Assembly (NCBI GenBank): GCA_031424795.1
Contig: JANPIC010000051.1
Location: 1 to 16,059, forward strand
DNA: 16,059 bases
Direction of reading: 5' to 3'
From: Aalborgiella sp031424795
Lineage (GTDB): Bacteria > Pseudomonadota > Gammaproteobacteria > Burkholderiales > Burkholderiaceae_C
Below the pieces are notes generated by a model. That model searched no databases, was not told the DNA's origin, and saw only the letters and a list, made by a program, of their open reading frames with translations. Within the stretch, counting starts at the first letter, position 1. Each line of letters begins with the position of its first letter. The translations under genes were made by a program, and so were the position numbers. This document shows positions 1 through 6,772 of this stretch, one piece after another.

Positions 1-1
1 G

Positions 2-535
2 CTGGCCTCCGGCCTGACGCAGGTGCTGGACGAGCGCCGCTACACCGAGATCATCATGACCCGCGCCACGGTGAGCGTGGGCGAGGACATCGGCTTCCTC
101 CCCGGCACCGAGGAGGAGAAGATGGGCCCCTGGATGGGCGCCCTCGACGACAACCTCGAAGTGCTGGGCAAGACGGAAAACGGCGCCGGCGAATGGGGCC
201 GCGCGGCCACCAACGAGTTGATCCGCAGCAAGATCAAGATCAAGAGCATGAACTTCATGCGCGGGCGCACCTTCCTGAACAAGTACGTGATCATCGACGA
301 GGCGCAGAACCTGACGCCCAAGCAGATGAAGACCTTGATCACGCGCGCGGGCCCGGGCTCCAAGATCATCTGCATGGGCAACCTGGCGCAGATCGACACG
401 CCTTACCTCACCGAGGGCTCCTCAGGCCTGACGTTCGCGGTGGACAAGTTCAAGGGCTGGCCGCACAGCGGGCACATCACGCTGGCACGGGGCGAGCGCT
501 CCAGGCTCGCGGACTTCGCAAGCGAGGTCCTCTGA
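2..535 (+). CDS. PhoH-family ATPase, C-terminal part (5' end outside window)
   Basis: This is the C-terminal part of a PhoH-like P-loop ATPase. The frame is open from the left edge (LASGLTQVLDERRY...) and ends at TGA 533-535, so the start and Walker A lie outside. The Walker B-like segment VIIDEAQ (287-307) is followed by NLTPKQMKTLITR and then by the MGNLAQIDTPYL and SSGLTF blocks typical of PhoH proteins. The wording 'GTEEEKMGPWMGALDDNLEVL' and the end 'RGERSRLADFASEVL' fit the longer YlaK-type PhoH proteins, which carry a PIN RNase domain at the N-terminus; that domain cannot be seen here. Such proteins are thought to act as ATP-driven RNA helicase/nucleases. It lies in the GC-rich part of the window and converges on the next gene, with a pair of GC-rich hairpins between. 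Confidence 0.9.
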   Translation: MASGLTQVLDERRYTEIIMTRATVSVGEDIGFLPGTEEEKMGPWMGALDDNLEVLGKTENGAGEWGRAATNELIRSKIKIKSMNFMRGRTFLNKYVIIDEAQNLTPKQMKTLITRAGPGSKIICMGNLAQIDTPYLTEGSSGLTFAVDKFKGWPHSGHITLARGERSRLADFASEVL

Positions 536-539
536 GCGA

Positions 540-627
540 GTGTCGGGGTCGGCATTGCCGAACCCGACCTACGGGGTCCCGATCGCCACCGTTGTAGGCC
601 GGGTTCCGCCACAGGCGGACCCCGGCG
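540..627. repeat. Pair of inverted GC-rich REP-like hairpins (BIME-like)
   Basis: Two long inverted repeats lie head to head. The first, 542-568, pairs GTCGGG with CCCGAC and TCGGCA with TGCCGA. The second, 598-626, pairs GCCGGG with CCCGGC and CCGCC with GGCGG. Read on the minus strand the first begins GTAGGTCGGGTTC; read on the plus strand the second begins GTAGGCCGGGTTC. They are therefore two copies of one element in opposite orientation, as in REP/BIME pairs. They could also terminate the two convergent genes that flank them. No similar copy was seen in the AT-richer rest of the window. Confidence 0.75.
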
Positions 628-990
628 TCAACGCTGCTGCTGCGCGTTCACGTCACACGGCGGGCAATTGCTGATGCGGCTGCCGAACGGCGTATAGCGC
701 AACACCTTCGACAAGCCCTTGCGGCCGCTGGCCGCGCGGGCGACCAGCGTCGTTGCGCCCATGGCGCCGGCAAAGCGCACCACCGGATTGCGGTGCTTGC
801 GCGTCACCTGCCACAGGCCGATCCCGATCGCCAGCACCAGCCAGTGCTCGCCCGGAAAGCCGGGCCGCGCCTCGTCGGCGGCCTTGATCTTCTCCAGGGG
901 AGACGGCTCGTCGAGTTCGGGGGGGATGCTCTGGGCGACCATGGGCACGTTTGCCTCGGCCAGCGTGGGCATCAGGTTCATCTCTTCCAT
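628..990 (-). CDS. Hypothetical small membrane protein downstream of dnaB
   Basis: A 120-residue protein of unknown function. The N-terminal 45 residues are polar and rich in Pro, Glu and Asp. They are followed by a hydrophobic stretch (about 49-61, HWLVLAIGIGLWQ), a basic turn (TRKHRNPVVR), a second weakly hydrophobic segment (about 73-86), and a basic tail ending in NCPPCDV with a CxxC-like pair. This suggests a small inner-membrane protein with one or two membrane passes. The ATG at 990 is preceded by GGAG at good spacing. The gene is 78 bp downstream of dnaB on the same strand and has the same high G/C at third codon positions, which supports it being coding. No family was recognised. Confidence 0.7.
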   Translation of the reverse strand: MEEMNLMPTLAEANVPMVAQSIPPELDEPSPLEKIKAADEARPGFPGEHWLVLAIGIGLWQVTRKHRNPVVRFAGAMGATTLVARAASGRKGLSKVLRYTPFGSRISNCPPCDVNAQQQR

Positions 991-991
991 G

Positions 992-1065
992 ATCGGTTCT
1001 CCAGCGATACCTGGAGCATGGCGCCGCCGTGGACCCCGGCGCGTAGGAGGAACGCCTAAACCGAT
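992..1065 (-). promoter_or_regulatory. Structured dnaB-to-hypothetical intercistronic region hiding the ribosome binding site
   Basis: On the minus strand, CTCCAG (1011-1016) and CTGGAG (999-1004) form a perfect 6-bp hairpin with a 6-nt loop. The GGAG of the second arm is the likely Shine-Dalgarno sequence for the gene starting at 990. An outer 7-bp pairing, ATCGGTT (1059-1065) with AACCGAT (992-998), encloses it. The arrangement could make translation of the small gene depend on ribosomes finishing dnaB. The pairing is seen directly; the regulatory role is inference. Confidence 0.4.
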
Positions 1066-1068
1066 GCG

Positions 1069-2592
1069 TCAGAAGTCGGCGTTGCCCGACGCGAGGTTCT
1101 CGAACTTGGTCAGGTTCTTGATGAAGGCCATCTTCACCATGCCGGTGGGGCCGTTGCGGTGCTTGCTGATGATGATTTCGGAGACGCCGGGCTCCTTGGA
1201 GTCCTTGTTGTAGTAGTCGTCCCGGTAGATGAACATGATCAGGTCGGCGTCCTGCTCGATGGCGCCGGATTCGCGCAGGTCGCTCATCATCGGCCGCTTG
1301 TCGGTGCGCGCCTCCACGCCCCGCGAAAGCTGCGACAGCGCGATCAACGGGCAGCCCAGTTCCTTGGCCAGCATCTTCAGGCCGCGGGAGATCTCGCCCA
1401 CGGCAGTGGCCCGGTTCTCCTCGCTCATGCTGCTGGAGGTGCTCATGAGCTGCAGGTAATCGACCACGATCAGGCCCAGCTTGCCGCCGCACTGGCGCGC
1501 CAGCCGCCGGGCATTGGCGCGCAGCTCGCTGACGGTGAGGCCCGGGGTTTCGTCGATGTGCAGGGAGATGTTGCGCAGCTTCTCGATGGCTTCGGTCAGG
1601 CGCGGCCACTCGTCGTCGGTCAGCTTGCCGCTGCGCAGGTGGCCCTGGTCGATGCGGCCGATGGAGCCGACGATGCGCACCGCCAACTGCGACGCGCCCA
1701 TTTCCATGGAGAACACGGCGACCGGCAGGCCCTCGTTCAGCGCGACGTGTTCGGCGATGTTGATCGCGAGGCTGGTCTTCCCCATTGAAGGCCTGGCCGC
1801 CAGGATGATCAGGTCGCCGGCCTGCAGGCCCGATGTCATGCGGTCGAAGTCGTAGAAGCCGGTCGGCACGCCCGTGATGTCGTTCGGGTTGTCCGCCATC
1901 TCCTGCACGCGGTCCAGCAGTTGCACCACCAGGCTGTCCATGCCCTGGAAGCCCTGCTTCATCCGGGAGCCTTCCTCCCCGATGTTGAAGATCTTCTGCT
2001 CGGCCTCGTCCAGGATCTTGTCGACCGGCTTGCCCTGCGTGTTGAAGGCGGCGGTCGCGATCTCGTCGCTGGCGCTGACCAGTTTGCGCAGGATTGCGCG
2101 CTCGCGCACGATCTCGGCATAACGGCGGATGTTGCTGGCGCTGGGCACGTATTGCGCCAGTGAATTGAGGTAGCTCAAACCACCGACTTCTTCGGATTTG
2201 CCCAAATTTTGCAGCTGCTCGTAAACGGTGATGACGTCTGCGGGTTTGGAGGCGTTGATGAGCGTGGTCATCGCGCTGTAAATCAAGCGGTGCTCGTAGC
2301 GGTAAAAGTCGCTGTCGTTGAGCAAGTCCCCTACCCTGTCCCAGGCGGCGTTGTCTAGCAACAAACCACCTAGGACGCTGGATTCAGCTTCGATGGAGTG
2401 CGGTGGAATGCGCAGCTGGGCGATTTGCCGGTCTGGGATGAAGTCTTGGCTGACGCGTCCACCGAAATCACCACCCACCACCGCGCTATGGACGTCATCG
2501 TGATGCGTGTCGCTTTCGGCAGCACTTTGCATGGCGTGGTTGATATCGGCGAGAGACGTGTCTGTAGGCGAAATGGGTGCGGCGGCTGTCAT
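1069..2592 (-). CDS. dnaB: Replicative DNA helicase DnaB
   Basis: DnaB is the hexameric 5'-3' helicase that unwinds the replication fork and recruits primase. The protein is 507 residues from ATG 2592, chosen because AAGGA lies just upstream; a TTG at 2616 would add eight residues but has no comparable site. The N-terminal domain begins after a polar leader of about 50-60 residues ('RIPPHSIEAESSVLGGLLLDN'). The RecA-like domain has Walker A PSMGKTS with Lys272, Walker B LIVVDYLQLMS, and the C-terminal motifs SQLSRGVEAR and DLRESGAIEQDAD. The ending FIYRDDYYNKDS...GNADF is normal for Burkholderiales. It follows the rpsF-priB-rpsR-rplI operon in the same direction. Oddity: residues up to about 140 are encoded in AT-richer DNA and the rest in very GC-rich DNA (see findings). 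Confidence 0.96.
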   Translation of the reverse strand: MTAAAPISPTDTSLADINHAMQSAAESDTHHDDVHSAVVGGDFGGRVSQDFIPDRQIAQLRIPPHSIEAESSVLGGLLLDNAAWDRVGDLLNDSDFYRYEHRLIYSAMTTLINASKPADVITVYEQLQNLGKSEEVGGLSYLNSLAQYVPSASNIRRYAEIVRERAILRKLVSASDEIATAAFNTQGKPVDKILDEAEQKIFNIGEEGSRMKQGFQGMDSLVVQLLDRVQEMADNPNDITGVPTGFYDFDRMTSGLQAGDLIILAARPSMGKTSLAINIAEHVALNEGLPVAVFSMEMGASQLAVRIVGSIGRIDQGHLRSGKLTDDEWPRLTEAIEKLRNISLHIDETPGLTVSELRANARRLARQCGGKLGLIVVDYLQLMSTSSSMSEENRATAVGEISRGLKMLAKELGCPLIALSQLSRGVEARTDKRPMMSDLRESGAIEQDADLIMFIYRDDYYNKDSKEPGVSEIIISKHRNGPTGMVKMAFIKNLTKFENLASGNADF

Positions 2593-2654
2593 GAATTTCC
2601 TTGAATCTAACCCCAAATACTAATACGAACGACTGTAAAAGTCACATGAAAAGC

Positions 2655-2696
2655 TGTGCATAACCCATGCTTTTCGTCTGTATAACTGCTGTATAA
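2655..2696 (-). promoter_or_regulatory. Three DnaA-box-like 9-mers upstream of dnaB
   Basis: On the minus strand the dnaB upstream region contains TTATGCACA (2655-2663), a full match to the DnaA-box consensus TTATNCACA. It also contains TTATACAGA (2677-2685) and TTATACAGC (2688-2696), which resemble it with changes in the last bases. All three have the same orientation and their starts are 22 and 11 bp apart, close to whole helical turns. GAAAAGC and GCTTTTC also pair around the consensus box. Control of dnaB by DnaA is inferred. Confidence 0.4.
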
Positions 2697-2750
2697 GTAA
2701 CTAAATTGTGTGCAAAACTTTCAATACTAAAAGCACAATAAAAAGCCAAT

Positions 2751-2786
2751 AAAAAAGGCCACCGAGTTTGCACTCAGCAGCCTTTT
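2751..2786 (-). terminator. Rho-independent terminator of the rpsF-priB-rpsR-rplI operon
   Basis: Just after the rplI stop, the minus strand has AAAAGGC ... GAGT-GCAA-ACTC ... GCCTTTTTT. This is a stem with an internal loop, closed by a GCAA tetraloop and followed by a T run. It separates the ribosomal protein operon from dnaB, which therefore probably has its own promoter in 2593-2750. Confidence 0.8.
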
Positions 2787-2804
2787 GGGGGGAGAAAATG
2801 CTAA

Positions 2805-3257
2805 TTAAGCAGATTCGCCGTACACAGTCACGGTGATTTCAGCAACCACGTCAGTGTGCAAAGACACAGTCACGGTGCTGTCGCCCACAACCTTGATCTG
2901 GCCATTTGGCATACGAACTTGTGACTTCAAGACTTTATAGCCTTGTTTGCCCAGTTCTTCTGCGATGTCTGCATTGGTCACAGAGCCAAACAAACGACCG
3001 TCAACACCAGCTTTTTGCGTCAATTTGATGACGGTGCCACCGAGTTTTTCGCCTTGAGCTTGTGCTTCTGCCAATTTAGCAGCGGCTTGCTTTTCCAATT
3101 CAGCGCGTTTGATTTCAAACTCTTTTTTCGCTGATTCAGTGGCGCGACGAGCGCGGCCAGATGGGATCAAAAAGTTACGTGCGTAACCATCTTTAACTTT
3201 GACGATATCGCCCAAATTGCCGACGTTAACAACTTTGTCTAATAGAATAATTTGCAT
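2805..3257 (-). CDS. rplI: 50S ribosomal protein L9
   Basis: L9 binds 23S rRNA near the L1 stalk and helps maintain reading frame. The protein is 150 residues, the usual length. The N-terminal rRNA-binding domain is clear (MQIILLDKVVNVGNLGDIVKVKDGYARNFLIPSG, residues 1-34). It is followed by the long connecting helix (about 40-75, rich in Lys, Glu and Ala) and the C-terminal domain ending in VYGESA. The start at 3257 has AAGGAGT upstream, and this site overlaps the rpsR stop codon, so rpsR and rplI translation is probably coupled. It is the last gene of the operon and is followed by a terminator. Confidence 0.97.
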   Translation of the reverse strand: MQIILLDKVVNVGNLGDIVKVKDGYARNFLIPSGRARRATESAKKEFEIKRAELEKQAAAKLAEAQAQGEKLGGTVIKLTQKAGVDGRLFGSVTNADIAEELGKQGYKVLKSQVRMPNGQIKVVGDSTVTVSLHTDVVAEITVTVYGESA

Positions 3258-3269
3258 GGTGACTACTCC

Positions 3270-3551
3270 TTAGATGCGGTGCTGGTCGCTGTACGGAACC
3301 AAAGCCAAGAAACGCGCACGTTTGATAGCGGTGTTGAGTTGACGCTGGTAAATGGCACGTGTGCCAGTCAAGCGCGCTGGAATGATTTTGCCGTTTTCGG
3401 CGATGAAATCACGCAATGTGTCGACGTCTTTGTAGTCAATCTCGACAACGTCAGCCACCGTGAAACGGCAGTAGCGCTTGCGCTTGAACAACAAATTTTG
3501 TGCTGGGCGCTTTGGGCGCTTGTCTTTGTTAAAACGTTTTGGTCCGGGCAT
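3270..3551 (-). CDS. rpsR: 30S ribosomal protein S18
   Basis: S18 is a small-subunit platform protein that binds 16S rRNA as a heterodimer with S6. At 93 residues it has the usual length for Betaproteobacteria. The family core is intact: KRYCRFT, DYKDVDTLRDFI, GKIIPARLTGT and QRQLNTAIKRARFLALVPY. The ATG at 3551 is preceded by TAGGAGT. It sits between priB and rplI with short gaps (19 and 12 nt). Its partner S6 is encoded first in the same operon, so the two are made together. Confidence 0.97.
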   Translation of the reverse strand: MPGPKRFNKDKRPKRPAQNLLFKRKRYCRFTVADVVEIDYKDVDTLRDFIAENGKIIPARLTGTRAIYQRQLNTAIKRARFLALVPYSDQHRI

Positions 3552-3570
3552 GATGGACTCCTAAAAAAAG

Positions 3571-3858
3571 TTAAATATGGGCAAATTCTTGAATATGAAA
3601 CACAACATTCTTACCTTGGCGGGCAGCTCCTAAAAAGCCGGTGAACTTCCAAACACTGCCTAAAGTCTGTTTGCCGATAGATTCAGCAAGATGACCGATT
3701 GCAAGCGCTTTTAAACTAACTTTAACTTGCCTTTTGGTTCCCATTTCCTGAACTTCTGTGTCACTCTCAAGTGAAAAATTCAAGGCTGGCAATCCGGCTG
3801 GTGTGTATCGCAGGGGGGAAACCTCTACAAGACACGCGGTTAAAACAAGTTGGTTCAC
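3571..3858 (-). CDS. priB: Primosomal replication protein N (PriB)
   Basis: PriB is a dimeric OB-fold single-stranded-DNA-binding protein that bridges PriA and DnaT or the helicase loader during replication restart. The 95-residue length and the order NQLVLTACLVEVSPLRYTPAGLPALNFSLE, then SLKALAIGHLAE, then WKFTGFLGAAR and VVFHIQEFAHI fit the family. The best start is GTG at 3858, 17 nt after the rpsF stop. No strong Shine-Dalgarno is visible, so translation may depend on ribosomes leaving rpsF. The position between rpsF and rpsR is conserved in Beta- and Gammaproteobacteria. Confidence 0.93.
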   Translation of the reverse strand: MNQLVLTACLVEVSPLRYTPAGLPALNFSLESDTEVQEMGTKRQVKVSLKALAIGHLAESIGKQTLGSVWKFTGFLGAARQGKNVVFHIQEFAHI

Positions 3859-3875
3859 ACCAAAGGTGTTAAAAA

Positions 3876-4244
3876 TTATTGTGCTGCGTACTCTGATTGT
3901 TGGGTTTTACGTGTTTCTTCGCGCTCAACAGTTTTCATCATGGCTGATGGTGCTGTGTCTGCAGCTTTACGCAAAACAGTGAGGTGACGCAAAACTGCAT
4001 CGTTGAACTTGAACGCATGCTCAAGTTCAGCCATCACGGCTTGGTCAGCTTCGATGTTCACGCACAGGTAGTGTGCTTTGGACAGCTTGTTGATTTGGTA
4101 AACCATCTGACGACGGCCCCAATCTTCAACGCGGTGCACCTTGCCGCCGCCAGCGGTAATCATGCCCTTGTAACGCTCCAGCATAGCTGGAACTTGTTCA
4201 CTTTGATCCGGGTGGATCAACAAAACGATCTCATAATGACGCAT
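3876..4244 (-). CDS. rpsF: 30S ribosomal protein S6
   Basis: S6 pairs with S18 on the small-subunit platform. The protein is 122 residues, starting MRHYEIVLLIHPDQSEQVPAMLERY, with the conserved EDWGRRQMVYQINK and HYLCVNIEA segments and a charged C-terminal tail (EREETRKTQQSEYAAQ). ATG 4244 was chosen because AAAGGAGTG lies at ideal spacing. The open frame runs upstream to 4421, but that extension is not S6-like and overlaps the leader and the end of the symporter gene. It is the first gene of the operon, behind a structured leader. Confidence 0.97.
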   Translation of the reverse strand: MRHYEIVLLIHPDQSEQVPAMLERYKGMITAGGGKVHRVEDWGRRQMVYQINKLSKAHYLCVNIEADQAVMAELEHAFKFNDAVLRHLTVLRKAADTAPSAMMKTVEREETRKTQQSEYAAQ

Positions 4245-4265
4245 AGACACTCCTTTAGGGATAAA

Positions 4266-4331
4266 GCCACCCGCTGCGTCTACATGACGGCCAAATTCAG
4301 AATTGAACCCAGCGCCCTGTAGCGGTGTGGC
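4266..4331 (-). promoter_or_regulatory. Structured rpsF leader, candidate S6:S18 autoregulatory element
   Basis: In the leader RNA, GCCAC-A-CCGCT (4321-4331) pairs with AGCGG-GTGGC (4266-4275). This gives a ten-pair helix with one bulged A that encloses about 45 nt. Many bacteria regulate rpsF operons by binding of the S6:S18 complex to a 5' leader hairpin. The CACCGC arm and the location fit that idea, but the exact conserved motif was not verified. Confidence 0.4.
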
Positions 4332-4346
4332 AAGGGAAAGCCTTAG

Positions 4347-4352
4347 ATTATA
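4347..4352 (-). promoter_or_regulatory. -10 element of the rpsF operon promoter
   Basis: A perfect TATAAT on the minus strand overlaps the TAA stop of the symporter gene. Transcription would begin near 4340, giving a leader of about 95 nt before rpsF. No good -35 is visible at 16-18 bp, so the promoter may rely on other contacts. Confidence 0.5.
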
Positions 4353-6693
4353 TGCTGTTTTGAGAGGCTGTAGCCATTTTTGGCTCTTCGGTACGATTCG
4401 GAAGCAACAAACTGACCGCAACGACCGTCAGAATCCCCATGGGAACACCAAAAACGCCTGCTGAAATAGGCGCAATATCAAACCATAGCGCAGGTGCATG
4501 CCCGCCTAAAGCCGCGCGAATAGGTGCTGAATGAATAATCATGTAATACAACGTCATACACAAGCCACTCAGCATACCGCATACCGCAGCAATCCCCGTG
4601 GTGCGTTTCCAGAAAATGCCCAAAACCATCGCTGGCACGAAAGCCGCACCAGCCAATGAGAAAGATGCTGCGACCAGTGACAAAATCGCCGCTGGCCGTT
4701 GCGATGCTACATATGCTGCAGCCAGAGCAACCAGCATCAAGGTGAATTTAGACAACATCACACGGTGCAAAGCGCTATTTAAACCGCTTCGCTTGGGTTT
4801 GTAGATGTCATGCGCTAGCGCATTGCCAATTGTCAGTAGCAAACCATCAGCCGTAGACAAAGCCGCTGCCAGACCACCCGCCGCCACCAAACCAGACACC
4901 ACATAAGGCAAGCCGCCAATTTCAGGGGTGGCCAGCATCACAATGTCGGCACCCATGCGTAACTCCGCAAACTGCAAAATGCCATCCCCATTGACATCGC
5001 TCACAGAAATCAAAGTTGGATCCACTTTTGACCATTGCGCTATCCACGTGGGTAAATGATCAAAATTAAGCCCCACCAAATGGCTCATGATTTCGTACTT
5101 CACCAGCACGGCTAGCGCAGGAACTGACAAATATAGCAAAGCAATGAAAAACAAAGACCAAGCCACCGAGCTACGTGTTTCAGCCACACTAGGCGTTGTG
5201 TAATAACGTGTCAGCACGTGAGGCAAGCCAGCGGTACCAATCATCAAGCAAAACATCAGCGCTAAAAAGTTAAGCCTTGATGATTGAAAAGCTTGCTGCT
5301 CATCTTTTGAGCCTCCAGGATTACCGGCGAAAGGCTGAGCATGGCGCGGCATACCGGCTAAAGGCTTGGCACGCTCCGCGAAGTCTTGCATCGCTGCCGA
5401 CCACACTTCTCGTGCAGACACAACATCTTTTGGCAAAGCGGCTAATTCACGCGAGGCAGCAAAAATCACCGACGCGTCCGCACGCTGCACATTGAGCAAA
5501 CGCAACTTGGCCTGGGCATCTTTGTGGTCTTGCGCCAGCGAAGCCTCAATATTCAATAACTTATATTCATATGCGTTGGCTCGGCGCAGGTATTCTTGCA
5601 AGACCGAAAGCTCTTCTTTCGAAGACATCAAACCATCTTCCAAAGCGCTGATTTTCGCAATTTGCTGGCCATACGACAATGCTGCAATAGGGTTACCTAA
5701 CTGCTTGTAAGCCAGCCATGAAACGGGTATCAAAAAAGCCAAAATGATGATGACGTATTGCGCCACCTGCGTCCACGTTACCGCTCGCATGCCTCCCAGG
5801 AACGAACAGACCAACACGCCGCCCAAGCCAAGCAAGATGCCGATTTCAAACTGCACGCCCGTGAGTCGCGATGTGATCAGCCCTACCCCGTAAATTTGCG
5901 CCACCACGTAGGTAAAAGAGCACAGTACCGCCGCCAAAGCTGCAATCAACCGAGGCCACTTGCCACCAAAACGCAATTGAAAATAATCCGGCACCGTATC
6001 AACTTCTACGCGCCGCAAATGCGGGGCAACGAGCAAACCAATCAAACAAAAGCCACCCGTCCAACCTAACAAATACGCCAAGCCACCGGGCTGTGATGAG
6101 GTGCCAGAGAAGCCCTGCAGATACAAACCACCCGCCAAGCTGATGAAAGATGCTGCACTCATCCAATCTGCCGCCGTGGCCATGCCGTTGTACATGGAGG
6201 GAATACGTCTGCCAGCGACGTAATACTCACTTGGCTCAGCAGTACGACTATAAATACCTATGCAAGCGTAAAGGCCGATGGTTGCCGCTAAAAAAATACC
6301 GCCTAACCAATAGCGCGGCAAACCTGCGCGCTCCGCGGCAAACATGATCACCAAAAACGAAAGCACACCAACGATATAAATCGCCATGATGCGGTGCAAA
6401 CGCATCTTGTAAGCTGAGTATGCGACCACTTCCCACGTATGCGCAGATACCTCATGACTTGTCTTATTGCGCCACCATGCATACAAGGCAACGATGACAA
6501 TAAACAGTAGCACAGCGCCCTGCGAGGCGTACCAAAAATTGAATGGCCAACCCGCAATGACCCATGACATGCTGCGGGCAAAATACACGCCACCAAAAGC
6601 CACGACCAGCCAAAAGACCAGCAAAGCAACGCGTATCCGAGATGGTTCGGGCGAAGATTGTTGGTTCTTGGTGAGTCGCGTTGCTGTCGTCAT
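4348..6693 (-). CDS. Sodium:solute symporter, VC_2705-type, with fused DUF4212-like N-terminus
   Basis: A 781-residue inner-membrane SSS-family transporter related to acetate/ActP-type permeases; the substrate is unknown. Residues about 20-81 (IRVALLVFWLVVAFGGVYF... then FNFWYASQGAVLLFIVIVAL) resemble DUF4212, usually a separate small-subunit gene beside this transporter. The SSS core then starts (YYVAGRRIPSMYNGMATAADWMSAASFISLAGGLY). Residues about 346-460 are a long polar, helix-rich insertion likely to form coiled coil. An EF-hand-type loop, DVNGDGILQFAE (residues 566-577), precedes the conserved ATPEIGGLPYVVSGLVAAGG and LAAALSTADGLLLTIGNALAHD blocks. The ATG at 6693 has no strong ribosome binding site. 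It lies 79 bp after ppsA on the same strand with no clear terminator between, so the two may be co-transcribed. Confidence 0.88.
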   Translation of the reverse strand: MTTATRLTKNQQSSPEPSRIRVALLVFWLVVAFGGVYFARSMSWVIAGWPFNFWYASQGAVLLFIVIVALYAWWRNKTSHEVSAHTWEVVAYSAYKMRLHRIMAIYIVGVLSFLVIMFAAERAGLPRYWLGGIFLAATIGLYACIGIYSRTAEPSEYYVAGRRIPSMYNGMATAADWMSAASFISLAGGLYLQGFSGTSSQPGGLAYLLGWTGGFCLIGLLVAPHLRRVEVDTVPDYFQLRFGGKWPRLIAALAAVLCSFTYVVAQIYGVGLITSRLTGVQFEIGILLGLGGVLVCSFLGGMRAVTWTQVAQYVIIILAFLIPVSWLAYKQLGNPIAALSYGQQIAKISALEDGLMSSKEELSVLQEYLRRANAYEYKLLNIEASLAQDHKDAQAKLRLLNVQRADASVIFAASRELAALPKDVVSAREVWSAAMQDFAERAKPLAGMPRHAQPFAGNPGGSKDEQQAFQSSRLNFLALMFCLMIGTAGLPHVLTRYYTTPSVAETRSSVAWSLFFIALLYLSVPALAVLVKYEIMSHLVGLNFDHLPTWIAQWSKVDPTLISVSDVNGDGILQFAELRMGADIVMLATPEIGGLPYVVSGLVAAGGLAAALSTADGLLLTIGNALAHDIYKPKRSGLNSALHRVMLSKFTLMLVALAAAYVASQRPAAILSLVAASFSLAGAAFVPAMVLGIFWKRTTGIAAVCGMLSGLCMTLYYMIIHSAPIRAALGGHAPALWFDIAPISAGVFGVPMGILTVVAVSLLLPNRTEEPKMATASQNSI

Positions 6694-6772
6694 GGTGTCT
6701 TAAAAGTTTAATCCACCATGACGCTGTTGCTACTAAAGGTTACTACCTATAAGTCGCTCTTTATAAAAGTCC

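Noticed and set aside
653..1609. 318-residue open frame on the minus strand overlapping dnaB and the small membrane protein gene
   Set aside because: Out of frame with both supported genes in very GC-rich DNA, where long shadow frames are common; its Arg/Pro/Ala/Gln-rich composition looks non-coding.
4245..4421. N-terminal extension of rpsF to 4421
   Set aside because: S6 proteins begin MRHYE; ATG 4244 has an excellent AAAGGAGTG, and the extension overlaps the operon promoter and the symporter end.
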